Source of the DNA: Acidobacteriaceae bacterium KBS 146
GTDB lineage: Bacteria > Acidobacteriota > Terriglobia > Terriglobales > Acidobacteriaceae
Assembly: GCA_000688615.1 (NCBI GenBank)
Contig: JHVA01000001.1
Location: 3,410,001 to 3,474,000, forward strand
Length of the DNA stretch: 64,000 bases
Direction of reading: 5' to 3'
Within the stretch, counting starts at the first letter, position 1, and each line of letters starts with the position of its first letter. A program made the translations under genes and the position numbers. This document shows positions 16,859 to 24,942 of this stretch, piece by piece. A model generated the notes under the pieces. The model worked only from the letters and a program-made list of their open reading frames with translations, had not been told where the DNA came from and did no database searches.

Positions 16859-17185
16859 TCACGCGTAACGCAAAACGGCGCGAACACCCTTCACCAGATG
16901 CTCGAAGTTCTTCTCGTCTTCCTCCAGGCGCTTCCGTCCCTCAGGGGTCAGCTTGTAGTACTTCGCCCTTCGATTGGTCTCGGTAAGAGCCCAGTTCGCA
17001 GTAATCCAACCCTGCTGTTCCATCCTGTGCAAGGCCGGGTAAAGCGACCCTTCCTCGATCCGGAGCAGGTCGCCGGACACCCGCTGAATGTGCAGCACGA
17101 TGCCATAGCCATGCAGCTCTCCCACTTGCAGGAGAGTCTTCATCACCAAAAGATCCAGTGTTCCCTGAAGGTCGTTCTTCGCCAT
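16859..17185 (-). CDS. PadR family transcriptional regulator, second copy
   Basis: 108 residues: DLQGTLDLLVMKTLLQVGELHGYGIVLHIQ, then EGSLYPALHRMEQQGWI and YYKLTPEGRKRL, the full PadR winged helix. It sits directly upstream of and overlaps the second ADOP permease, the same order as at 257-3315. Its promoter region (17186-17260) holds an imperfect palindrome around TACCTAGATGTTTAGGGTA that could be its operator. Confidence 0.93.
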   Translation of the reverse strand: MAKNDLQGTLDLLVMKTLLQVGELHGYGIVLHIQRVSGDLLRIEEGSLYPALHRMEQQGWITANWALTETNRRAKYYKLTPEGRKRLEEDEKNFEHLVKGVRAVLRYA

Positions 17186-17229
17186 CTGTCCTTACCCCTA
17201 GACAACTTCGTATCTGGAGTGGGACTGTA

Positions 17230-17248
17230 TACCTAGATGTTTAGGGTA
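17230..17248. promoter_or_regulatory. Possible PadR operator
   Basis: TACCTAGATGTTTAGGGTA has mirrored ends (TACC and GGTA, interrupted) and lies about 45 bp upstream of the padR start at 17185. Weak symmetry; offered because PadR regulators usually bind just upstream of their own gene. Confidence 0.3.
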
Positions 17249-17278
17249 GTCAAGCAGGAAGAGCTTCCCAAATGGAAG

Positions 17279-17309
17279 AGGCCCGGCTAGGTCGTACCCA
17301 GCCGGGCCT
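17279..17309 (-). terminator. Stem-loop terminator downstream of the DsbA-like gene
   Basis: AGGCCCGGCT at 17279-17288 pairs perfectly with AGCCGGGCCT at 17300-17309 across an 11-base loop. It follows the stop of the DsbA-like gene at 17331. The T-run after it is poor, so termination may be only partly intrinsic. Confidence 0.6.
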
Positions 17310-17330
17310 TATGTCCTTTGTTTATGGCAG

Positions 17331-18035
17331 TTATCGTTGGGGTGTCGCTGCGTGACGAAGCTTGGAGTTCGGAGCGTTCGCCGCCGTCTTGCCGGGCGTG
17401 CTCTGGGCGACCTGGGACTCCATGTTGTCGATGGTCGCGTAGAGCTGATTCATATCGGTGACCTGAACCCAGTTCTTCTGGCTCACGACCCAGATGGTGG
17501 GGGTCTGCGAGATGCCGATACGCTCGCCGAGGGTGTAGTCGGCGTTAACCTCTGCGGAAAACCGGCCTGCCGGATCGATGACGAAGGGCTCGTTCAGCTT
17601 GTGCGATTGGAAGAACTTCCGCGTGAAGGCGGCAAGGTCGTCTTTGGAGGCGATGGAGGTCTGGGCGGCGAAGACCGCGCCACGGAACTCGTCGGCAACC
17701 TGGGGGGAGACCTTGTCCTGCAAGTAGCGCGCCGTGATCGCGGCGTCGCGGCTCCAGATGTGCATCTTGAGCGGGAAGTCGTAGCGGACGATCGGAATCT
17801 TGTAGCGGTCGGCGGCCGCGTGCACGATGGGGTAGGCATGCGAGCAGGCCGGGCACTCGAGGTCTTCAAACTTGATGATGGCGACCTTCGCCGTTGCCGG
17901 CGGCTTTAGCATCGAGGTGTCTTTGAAGGTATTCCCGGTATTGGGAGGAGCGGACAATTGAGCCGCTGCAGGAAGGCACAGACCGGCGAGCAGAGAGGCG
18001 GCGAGTAGGATGCGGTTCATGGTGTTTGGACGCAT
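17331..18035 (-). CDS. DsbA-like thiol:disulfide oxidoreductase (thioredoxin fold)
   Basis: 234 residues; the ATG at 18020 (five codons in) is an alternative start. A signal peptide (ILLAASLLAGLCLPAAAQ) is followed by the redox centre ECPACSH at Cys61 and Cys64, in IIKFEDLECPAC, the opening of DsbA/DsbG-like domains. GISQTPTIWVV supplies the cis-proline loop. It would form or isomerise disulfides, or take electrons, in the periplasm. The C-terminal tail is Ala/Pro rich. The gene is divergent from the TolC-like gene and has its own terminator. Confidence 0.88.
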   Translation of the reverse strand: MRPNTMNRILLAASLLAGLCLPAAAQLSAPPNTGNTFKDTSMLKPPATAKVAIIKFEDLECPACSHAYPIVHAAADRYKIPIVRYDFPLKMHIWSRDAAITARYLQDKVSPQVADEFRGAVFAAQTSIASKDDLAAFTRKFFQSHKLNEPFVIDPAGRFSAEVNADYTLGERIGISQTPTIWVVSQKNWVQVTDMNQLYATIDNMESQVAQSTPGKTAANAPNSKLRHAATPQR

Positions 18036-18191
18036 AAAGCGTTTGTTTGTATTTTAGACGAGCGGAAGGGGACTCTTCGCTGGAATATGAAACGGATTTT
18101 CGCAACCCCGCCCGCCGCCCGGTAATCTAATCCAAGTGAATCGAGAAGATTAGCTGTCCAATCTTTGACGAAAGTGGAGTTTCGCCCCTCA

Positions 18192-19643
18192 ATGAAAAGG
18201 AAGTTTCTGCCGGTCGCAGCCGCGTGGCTGAGCTTTGCCGCGGTGTCGCTGGCCCAGCAGCCGAAACCGGAAGATCTTCCCCCCGCTCCGGAACCGAACT
18301 TTGCCGCCAACGCCCCTGTTACCAAGCTGGCAGGCGGTGTCGTCGTCGAGCGGGCGACCCCGGGAGCGATGCCTCTAAGTATCGACGATGCCATCGCTTA
18401 CGGGCTGCAGCACAACCTTGGGATCGTGCTCGACCTTCAGAATCAGAGGTCGGTCCATGGCCAGGTGCTGCAGGTCAAAAACAACCTTCTGCCCAGCATG
18501 ACGGCAGTGGCGAAGACCTCCACGCAGGAGATCAACCTTGCGGCGATGGGCTTCAGGCCGGGGTCGGTCAAAATTCCCGGAGTGACGGGAAATTTTCCGG
18601 AGATCGTGAAGGTCGATGTGACCTCGGCCCAGTTGAATTTGAACCAGCAGTTATTCAATGTTCCGGCGTACTTCTTGTATCGCGCAGCCCAGAGAGCCGA
18701 TGAGGTGGCCTCGTGGACCACGCTGAATGAGCGCGGCACGGTAGCTCTGAACGTTGGCACCCAGTACCTGCGCGCCGTCGCCGATGCTTCGGAGATTGAA
18801 AACGCACAGGCGCTGCTGAAGGCCGACCAGGTCGCCCTCAACCAGGCCCAGGCCTCGCACGATGCGGGCGTCGGTACCAACCTCGACGTTCTGCGAGCAC
18901 GCGTGCAGCTGCAGACCCAGCAGCAGACGCTGATCAACAATGAGAACGTTTTTGCGAAGGACAAGATCGCGCTGAACCGGCTGATGGGCATGCCCGCGGA
19001 ACAGGAGCTTACCCTGACGGATAAGGCCCCCTACGCCGAGTTTGCCGCGCTGCCGCTGGATCAGGCGATGACGCTGGCCTTTGAACGAAGAAAAGATCTG
19101 CGCAGCCTGCAGGCGCAGATGGAGGTTGCCGACCGCACTTTGAAGGCCGTGAAGTATGAGCGTCTGCCATCGCTCTCCGCTGAGGGCTACTACGGTGTGC
19201 TCGGAGAGACGCAGGGACTTTACCATGGCGTCTTTACAGCGATGGGCAAGCTCTCGTTTCCGATCTTTCAGGAAGGCCAGCTTCGCGGGGAACGCGAGGT
19301 GGCACAGGCGCAGCTGAGTGGACTTCGGCAGCAGGTGCAAAGCCTGAAGGTCACGATCGAGCAGCAGATCCGCTCGGCGATGCTGGATGTGGATGCGGCC
19401 AACGAGCAGGTAAAGGTCGCCCGCAGCAATGTGGATCTCGCAACGCAGGCCCTGCAGGACACAACAGACCGCTTCGCTGCGGGGATCGACGACAACCTTC
19501 CGGTGGTGCAGGCACAGGCTACGCTGGCGGCTGCACAGTCACGGCTGGTCGAGACGCTGTATCAGTACAACCAGGCCAAGCTGACGCTCGCCCGCAACAC
19601 CGGGGTGGTGGAGACGCAGTACAAGACGTATCTCGGGCGATAG
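18192..19643 (+). CDS. TolC-like outer membrane efflux protein
   Basis: About 483 residues from the ATG at 18192, preferred over an upstream TTG because it starts the signal peptide MKRKFLPVAAAWLSFAAVSLA. Two OEP repeats follow: SIDDAIAYGLQHNLGIVLDLQN, and a second starting near DQAMTLAFERRKDLRSL. Both are rich in coiled-coil helices, including the QARVxLxxQQ-like ARVQLQTQQQTLINN. TolC trimers form the outer-membrane duct of tripartite pumps. No adaptor or inner-membrane pump lies next to it, so it must serve a system elsewhere. Confidence 0.9.
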   Translation: MKRKFLPVAAAWLSFAAVSLAQQPKPEDLPPAPEPNFAANAPVTKLAGGVVVERATPGAMPLSIDDAIAYGLQHNLGIVLDLQNQRSVHGQVLQVKNNLLPSMTAVAKTSTQEINLAAMGFRPGSVKIPGVTGNFPEIVKVDVTSAQLNLNQQLFNVPAYFLYRAAQRADEVASWTTLNERGTVALNVGTQYLRAVADASEIENAQALLKADQVALNQAQASHDAGVGTNLDVLRARVQLQTQQQTLINNENVFAKDKIALNRLMGMPAEQELTLTDKAPYAEFAALPLDQAMTLAFERRKDLRSLQAQMEVADRTLKAVKYERLPSLSAEGYYGVLGETQGLYHGVFTAMGKLSFPIFQEGQLRGEREVAQAQLSGLRQQVQSLKVTIEQQIRSAMLDVDAANEQVKVARSNVDLATQALQDTTDRFAAGIDDNLPVVQAQATLAAAQSRLVETLYQYNQAKLTLARNTGVVETQYKTYLGR

Positions 19644-19672
19644 AGCTAAACTCCACTTGAGGCAATACGACG

Positions 19673-19698
19673 AAAGGCCCCGAAGATTCGGGGCCTTT
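19673..19698. terminator. Bidirectional intrinsic terminator between the tolC-like gene and ychF
   Basis: AAAGGCCCCG (19673-19682) and CGGGGCCTTT (19689-19698) form a perfect 10-bp stem with a 6-base loop. A-rich and T-rich ends serve both convergent genes. Confidence 0.85.
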
Positions 19699-19717
19699 CC
19701 CGTTTATGCCGAGTAAC

Positions 19718-20815
19718 CTACACGTTGAACTTGAAGAACAAAATGTCGCCGTCCTTGACGACGTACTCTTTTCCTTCCGATCGCAGCAGTCCCTTCTCTT
19801 TGACCGCCTGTTCGCTTCCGTACTTGAAGAGATCGTCGCAGGAGTAGCAGTCCGCTTTGATGAAGCCTCGCTCGAAGTCGGAGTGAATGACGCCTGCGGC
19901 ACCGGGGGCTTTCGTTCCGCGGCGAATGGTCCAGGCACGCACCTCCTGCACTCCTGCCGTGAAGTACGTGATCAGGTCGAGCAGACGATAGGCCGAGTGG
20001 ATCAGCCGGTTCAGCCCGGGCTCGGTCAAGCCGACGGATTCCAGAAATTCGGTGCGTTCCGCGGGATCGAGCTGCGCGATCTCGCTCTCCAGCGCGCCGC
20101 AGATGCGGACGACCTGCGCGCCTTCTTCTGCGGCACGCTTTTCGACCGCTTCGGTATAGGCGTTGCCGACGGTAAGCGCGGCCTCATCCACATTGGCGAC
20201 GTAGAGCTGCGGCTTTGCCGTTATCAGGAAGAGCTCGCGGGCGGCGATGCGTTCGTCGTCGGTAAGATCTGCCGTGCGTGCGGGCATACCGGCTTCGAGA
20301 ACGGCCTTCAGCTTGGCGACGGCGGCGGCTTCGGCCTTGATCTTCGCGTCCTGCGTATTGCGGGCCAGCTTCTCGACGCGCTGCGCTCGCTTCTCCACCG
20401 TATCGAGATCGGCCAGCAGAAGCTCGGTATTGATGATGTCCATATCGTGCAGGGGGTTGACGCCTCCCGCGACGTGCACGACCTCGGGGTCATCGAAGCA
20501 GCGGACGACATGGCAGATGGCGTCCGTCGCGCGAATGTGGCCGAGGAACTGATTGCCGAGGCCCTCCCCCTTGCTGGCACCCTCCACCAGACCGGCGATG
20601 TCGATAAATTCCATTGTGGTTGGCACCGTGCGATTGGGCACGACGAGCTTCGTAATCTGGTCCAGCCGCTCGTCGGGAACGGTCACCGTGCCGGTGTTGG
20701 GATCGATGGTGCAGAAGGGATAATTTGCCGCCTGGGCTTTGGCCGAGGTCAGGGCGTTGAAGATGGTGGACTTGCCCACGTTGGGCAGGCCGACGATTCC
20801 GCAGTTCAATGGCAA
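19718..20815 (-). CDS. ychF: Ribosome-binding ATPase YchF (Obg/OLA1 family)
   Basis: 365 residues, normal length. GLPNVGKSTIFNAL is the P-loop. ANYPFCTIDPNTG and FIDIAGLVEGASKGEGLGNQFL are the other G motifs; the fourth G motif is degenerate, as in all YchF proteins, which hydrolyse ATP rather than GTP. The coiled-coil arm follows and the C-terminal TGS domain ends in DGDILFFKFNV. YchF binds ribosomes and affects translation initiation and stress responses. Convergent with the TolC-like gene, sharing the terminator at 19673. Confidence 0.97.
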   Translation of the reverse strand: MPLNCGIVGLPNVGKSTIFNALTSAKAQAANYPFCTIDPNTGTVTVPDERLDQITKLVVPNRTVPTTMEFIDIAGLVEGASKGEGLGNQFLGHIRATDAICHVVRCFDDPEVVHVAGGVNPLHDMDIINTELLLADLDTVEKRAQRVEKLARNTQDAKIKAEAAAVAKLKAVLEAGMPARTADLTDDERIAARELFLITAKPQLYVANVDEAALTVGNAYTEAVEKRAAEEGAQVVRICGALESEIAQLDPAERTEFLESVGLTEPGLNRLIHSAYRLLDLITYFTAGVQEVRAWTIRRGTKAPGAAGVIHSDFERGFIKADCYSCDDLFKYGSEQAVKEKGLLRSEGKEYVVKDGDILFFKFNV

Positions 20816-20889
20816 GGAATTTCCTCTATTCGTCGAACCCGTTCGGGCTCGGAAAACTGTCTCTTACAGGATAGTCGATGCCGGGCCCG

Positions 20890-21486
20890 TCAGCGGGCGC
20901 CGTGCTGCTCGCGGAACCTTCGCGCCTTGGTGCGATTTCCGCAGATCTTCATGTCGCACCAGCGCCTCATATGGTTTTTGCTGAGGTCCAGGAAGAGCCA
21001 ACGGCACTCCAGATTGGCACAGGCGCGAATGGAGGCGGCGTTGTCGGAGGTCAGCAAGTCCGCCGTTGCCTGCGACAGGAGCCATAACGGCAAGGCAGGA
21101 TCATCTTCCGCAGGCCATGCCATCCTGATTTTTTTTGCGGACCAGCGCAGAGCTCGATTTGCCTGCGCGGTATGCATGAACCGGTCGAGCTTGAGAACGG
21201 ACTCGACCGCTGGCTCCATCTCATCGAGCGTGGCGTACACGACCTGGGAGGCGCTCTCCCTTAGATCTTTGGCCTGTTGCAGGACGCGTGCGGCGCCGTT
21301 GCTCTCTTTGCGGCGGAGAGTCCGGGCCTGGCGAGGGCTGAGAAGGCCGGTCTGCTCGGCAAAGCGCAGAAGATCTTCGTAGGAATTAATCAGCTCCTCG
21401 GGGCCGGACTCACGAAATCGCCAGTCGAGAGTGTTGATAAGGTCCAGCGCCGGATGGCCGGCAACGAGTTGGAAGGATTTCGTCAC
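20890..21486 (-). CDS. CGNR zinc-finger (ABATE domain) regulator
   Basis: 198 residues. The N-terminal ABATE-type domain starts VAGHPALDLINTLDWR. The C-terminal zinc finger is seen as CANLECRWLFLDLSKN, then RRWCDMKICGNRTKA, giving Cys-x4-Cys and Cys-x4-Cys with the CGNR signature. Such proteins are taken to be DNA-binding regulators of stress or transport genes. It is divergent from the EamA transporter with a mirrored AGGTTATG motif between them (21497-21528), suggesting it controls both. Confidence 0.9.
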   Translation of the reverse strand: MTKSFQLVAGHPALDLINTLDWRFRESGPEELINSYEDLLRFAEQTGLLSPRQARTLRRKESNGAARVLQQAKDLRESASQVVYATLDEMEPAVESVLKLDRFMHTAQANRALRWSAKKIRMAWPAEDDPALPLWLLSQATADLLTSDNAASIRACANLECRWLFLDLSKNHMRRWCDMKICGNRTKARRFREQHGAR

Positions 21487-21496
21487 AGGAATTGTG

Positions 21497-21528
21497 CATA
21501 ACCTCCAAAACCATCTTTACAGGTTATG
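21497..21528. promoter_or_regulatory. Operator candidate between the CGNR regulator and EamA transporter
   Basis: CATAACCT at 21497-21504 and AGGTTATG at 21521-21528 form a perfect 8-bp inverted repeat with 16 bases between, centred in the 70-bp divergent gap. Confidence 0.5.
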
Positions 21529-21556
21529 TGGAGCTTCGTAAAGTAGTAACCACCTA

Positions 21557-22480
21557 TGACGGTTTTACCGGTTAGCAGCAATCGAGAGACAGAGCGGAAG
21601 ACAGTCGACCTCCGGGTCGTTCTGGCCTTCGCCGCAATCTACATTTTGTGGGGCACGACGTTTTTTTGCGATTCGGATTGCGGTGCATGAGGTGCCTCCG
21701 CTGTTCGCTGCCGGAGTGCGGATGTTTCTGGCGGGTTTGATCCTGCTGGCCTTTCTGTGGATGCGGGGGGCGGTACGTCCTACGAGACAAGAGTGGCGCA
21801 ATCTGGCGCTGCTGGGATGGCTGATGTTCGTCGTGGACTACGGCGCGCTGTTCTGGGCGGAGAAGTATGTTCCTTCTGGCATTGCGGCGGTGCTTTCGGC
21901 GACGGTCCCGCTGATGACGATTGCGTTCGAGATGTTTCTGTTTCGCCTGCAGCCGTTCCGTTGGAGCCTGGTGGCGGCGGTGCTGCTGGGATTTGGAGGG
22001 GTGGGAATCCTGATGCTTCCCGATCCTCGACAGAAGCTGCCGCTGATTCCCTGTGTTGCGATTCTGCTGGGAACCGCGGGCTGGTGCCTGGGAACGGTGC
22101 TGAGCCGCAAGCTGGTACTGCCGGCATCGCGCCCGGTTACGGCGGGAGGTTCGATGATGATTGGCGGGGCAACGCTGCTGCTGGTCTCGGGAGCCTTCGG
22201 TGAACTGCATCCATGGCCGCATATCTCACGCAATGCTGTGCTGGCGCTGGCCTATCTGATTTTGCTTGGCTCGGTGCTCGCGTTTACGGCTTACGTGTGG
22301 CTGCTGGGCAGAATGCCGGCGAGCAAGGTGGCGAGTTACGCCTATGTGAATCCGGTGGTGGCGGTAGCTCTCGGCTATTTTGCTGCAGGAGAGCCGATCA
22401 CGGCGCACGTGATGGCAGGTGCAGCGATGGTGCTGGTGAGCGTGTACCTGATTCTGCGAAGAGGCCGCAAGGCCGCCTAA
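21557..22480 (+). pseudogene. EamA (DMT family) transporter with a frameshift in a T7 run
   Basis: The ATG at 21557 opens a frame reading VLAFAAIYILWGTTFF, the classic first helix of EamA transporters, but it runs out of frame after TTTTTTT at 21661-21667 and stops at 21690. One T fewer restores the family sequence (FAIRIAVHEVPPLFAAGVRM), which continues to 22480 with ten helices and the second EamA repeat (SVLAFTAYVWLLGRM). A GTG at 21683 could start a shortened protein lacking helix 1. So this is either a broken gene, a slippage-controlled gene or an assembly error. Intact members export metabolites. Confidence 0.8.
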
Positions 22481-22971
22481 GGCATCACGGCGGCCCGCTC
22501 CGAGACGATGGATGCTACATTTTTGCGGACGGTATCTGTGTCCATGTTCTGAACCTGTGCGAGCGGAGAGCCTTGATAGCGCGCGTAGACGGGTTGCCCT
22601 TCCGGCGTGGATGGCATGGTGACGAACTCGACCGACTGCGGGTGGGATGGAATCTTCGCTCCAAACCAGTGCGGATCTTCTCGCTGTGCCCAGGTAACGA
22701 CCGCCAATACGGAGTTCCGCGGATAGGGATCGGCAGATCCAGAGCGGACGTGAGTGACGGCGGTGTCGTTGCCGTAGAGGGTCGACATGGTTCCCTGGCG
22801 CGGATTGGTCCATGCGGTGATGGCCTTCCAGGCGAGCGGATTGTAGGGGAGTTGCCCTTCCAACGCGGCCGGCCGGTTGGTGGATGCAGGCTCGGGTGTG
22901 CGCGATTCGCAGCCAGTTATGCCGAAGGAGGTTGCAACGATTAACAGCAGTGCCTTGATGGAGCTTTTCAT
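22477..22971 (-). CDS. Cytochrome P460-family lipoprotein
   Basis: 164 residues. MKSSIKALLLIVATSFGITGC is a lipoprotein signal whose lipobox Cys is residue 21. The mature part (LAWKAITAWTNPRQGTMSTLYGNDTAV, then LAVVTWAQREDPHWFGAKIP) has the P460 pattern found again in the upstream neighbour. The frame overlaps the preceding gene by 4 bp, so the two are translationally coupled. P460 proteins bind heme, sometimes through a lysine cross-link; I see no CxxCH here. The redox role is unknown. Confidence 0.75.
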   Translation of the reverse strand: MKSSIKALLLIVATSFGITGCESRTPEPASTNRPAALEGQLPYNPLAWKAITAWTNPRQGTMSTLYGNDTAVTHVRSGSADPYPRNSVLAVVTWAQREDPHWFGAKIPSHPQSVEFVTMPSTPEGQPVYARYQGSPLAQVQNMDTDTVRKNVASIVSERAAVMP

Positions 22972-23924
22972 TCCTGTCCCCCGATCGGAAAGGTGTAGAC
23001 GTAGTCGTTACGACGGACGGGATTGTGGCAGCCGACGCACTCATTGGTGAAAGCTGCATCCTTTCCGTAGGGCTTCAAGTCCACTCCACGCCAGCGAGCG
23101 TATCCCCAGCCACCGGTTGAAGCGTACTTCTGGCTGTCCTTGACCATGAACTCGACCTGGATAAAGCTGCCGGCGCGGGTGTTTCCGTCCGGGTCGACCT
23201 GCTGGGTCCACGCAGCTTTGGCGAAGACGGTGCCTTGCGGCCAGGGATTGATTTTGTGTTCGGAGATCGCGCGGGCAGCGACGTCGTTTCCGAAGATGAT
23301 GCGCAGGGTGTGGTTGTCGAAGCGATCGGTGGTGCTGACGACCTTCCAGTCGCGATAGCCGGGGAAGTAAGCAATGCCGTTGGGCGCGGGGGCGACGGAG
23401 AGCGAAGCCTGGCTTGCATGAATCCACTGGTCGTACTGGCTATCGGCGGCGGCCTTGATTGCAGGATCCGGCGACGGATCGGGGGCTGGCGGATGGAGAT
23501 AGTTTTTGAGGATAGCGAGATCTTCGTCGGAGATGCGAGCGCGGGGATGAAGCATCGTGTAGCGGGGAAGGGGCATAGCGCCGAGCTGTGCCTGGTTGAG
23601 GGCCTCGTAGAGGATGCCTTTCTGCTGCGCGGCGGGGAGTTTTGCGATCTCGGAGAAGTTGAGATGCGCCCGGCCCTCCTCTACGTCTTTAGTGACGAGC
23701 CAGTAGGCAGGCTGAATTCGATCGAACCAGAGAAGCTGTGTCTGGTTGGAGTGGCAGTCGTAGCAGGAGTTTCGCAGAACCCGCTTTACCTCGGGGGGTG
23801 CCTGTAGCTCCGCCGTAACGGGAGGATTTGTGAAAGCGGGGCGTACGAACTGAATTGCGAGGAAGCCTACGAAGGCGAGAAGGACGAGATAGGTCAGGAT
23901 ACGAGCGGTGGGGCGGGATTCCAT
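22968..23924 (-). CDS. Heme-binding plus cytochrome P460 domain protein, membrane-anchored
   Basis: 318 residues. An N-terminal membrane segment (ILTYLVLLAFVGFLAIQFV) leads into a haem-binding domain with RNSCYDCHSNQTQ, a CxxCH site near residue 53. Next come FSEIAKLPAAQQKGILYEALN and MPLPRYTMLHP, both typical of that family. The C-terminal half (YRDWKVVSTTDRFDNHTLRIIFGND to the end) is a P460 domain with a second CxxCH (CVGCHNPV). This is a two-heme periplasmic electron carrier, coupled to the P460 lipoprotein. No oxidase partner is adjacent. Confidence 0.85.
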   Translation of the reverse strand: MESRPTARILTYLVLLAFVGFLAIQFVRPAFTNPPVTAELQAPPEVKRVLRNSCYDCHSNQTQLLWFDRIQPAYWLVTKDVEEGRAHLNFSEIAKLPAAQQKGILYEALNQAQLGAMPLPRYTMLHPRARISDEDLAILKNYLHPPAPDPSPDPAIKAAADSQYDQWIHASQASLSVAPAPNGIAYFPGYRDWKVVSTTDRFDNHTLRIIFGNDVAARAISEHKINPWPQGTVFAKAAWTQQVDPDGNTRAGSFIQVEFMVKDSQKYASTGGWGYARWRGVDLKPYGKDAAFTNECVGCHNPVRRNDYVYTFPIGGQE

Positions 23925-24170
23925 GACTCTCCTTTTGCCCCGTTAGACGGGGGACTTACGCGATTGATACATAGAAAAATCAATGGGCGATAAGAGGATC
24001 GAATGGATCGTAAATGTTTCTGACGTCAGGTGCGTGAGTCACGGTGAAGCTGAATGGAGGACGGTGTGTCTTTTCTATCATGTCCATGTCTCGATTCCGA
24101 TGTGGTGTAATGGCGGACGCGGGCTCTGTTGCAAGGGATGCATTTTATCTCGATACCCAGAGGAGCAGAT

Positions 24171-24752
24171 ATGAAGCGTTTTTTCAGAATGGCTGTCCTG
24201 CTGTTGACTCCGTGTGCTGTTGTCGTCGGGCAGACAGCGGCTACATCCCAACCCCCTGCAAAGCCTGGGCTGACGCTGACGAGTTCGTCGTTTGAAGATG
24301 GCGGAATTATTCCCAACAAGTACACCCAGGCTGCCGCTCCGGAAAAGCCGATCTCGCCAGCCCTGGCATGGACGCATGTGCCGGATGGCACTGTGAGCTT
24401 CGCCCTGATTCTGCACGATCCTGACACGTCGCTGATGCATACCACGGAAGAGGTGCTGCACTGGATGGTCTTCAACATTCCGGCGACGGCGACGAGCCTG
24501 CCGGAGGGAGTAGGCGATCAGGCGCAGCTCGCAGATGGCTCGATCCAGGCGCTGAACCGCGCGAAGAAGGTGGGATATCTGGGAATGGGCGCGAGTGCGG
24601 CCGGCCCTTACCATCACTACGTCTTCGAGCTGTTTGCGCTGGACACGAAGCTGAGCCTGGGGCCGGACGCGACGCGTGCGGACGTGCTGAAGGCGATGGA
24701 TGGCCACATTCTGGGGAAGGGTGTCCTGGTGGGTCGATTCCATCGGCCTTAG
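24171..24752 (+). CDS. YbhB/YbcL-type phosphatidylethanolamine-binding (PEBP) protein, exported
   Basis: About 194 residues from the ATG at 24171, chosen for its AGGAG at 24161 and the signal peptide MKRFFRMAVLLLTPCAVVVG. The PEBP core shows SSFEDGGIIPNKYT, SPALAWTHVPDGTVSFALILHDPD with the anion-site DPD, and VLHWMVFNIPA. Bacterial members are of unclear role. The C-terminal half keeps AAGPYHHYVFELFALD. Confidence 0.9.
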   Translation: MKRFFRMAVLLLTPCAVVVGQTAATSQPPAKPGLTLTSSSFEDGGIIPNKYTQAAAPEKPISPALAWTHVPDGTVSFALILHDPDTSLMHTTEEVLHWMVFNIPATATSLPEGVGDQAQLADGSIQALNRAKKVGYLGMGASAAGPYHHYVFELFALDTKLSLGPDATRADVLKAMDGHILGKGVLVGRFHRP

Positions 24753-24773
24753 GCTGATGGGTGATGGTGGGCA

Positions 24774-24820
24774 AACCGCAGATCCTTCGACTTCGCCTGC
24801 GCTCAGGATGACACTTTGGA
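24774..24820. repeat. Dispersed repeat, GATCCTTCG...TCAGGATGACAC family, copy 1
   Basis: AACCGCAGATCCTTCGACTT then CGCCTGCGCTCAGGATGACACTTT, matching the copies at 37916 and 39019 at most positions. It lies just after the PEBP gene. Read on the minus strand it gives VILSAGEVEGSAV, related to the peptide inserted in AsnS. Confidence 0.7.
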
Positions 24821-24942
24821 AATCAAAGGCTAAATGAGCCGAGGGTGGGCTGCGTAGAGGCATCTTCCAATGGGAGAAGTTTTTCTCTATCGGAAATGCT
24901 AGGCTTTTGGTTGTTTGCAGTTCTGCGTGGGAGTGGGTCTGG

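Noticed and set aside
19706..21382. 558-codon open frame on the plus strand over ychF and the CGNR gene
   Set aside because: Antisense to two well-supported genes, no recognisable domain.
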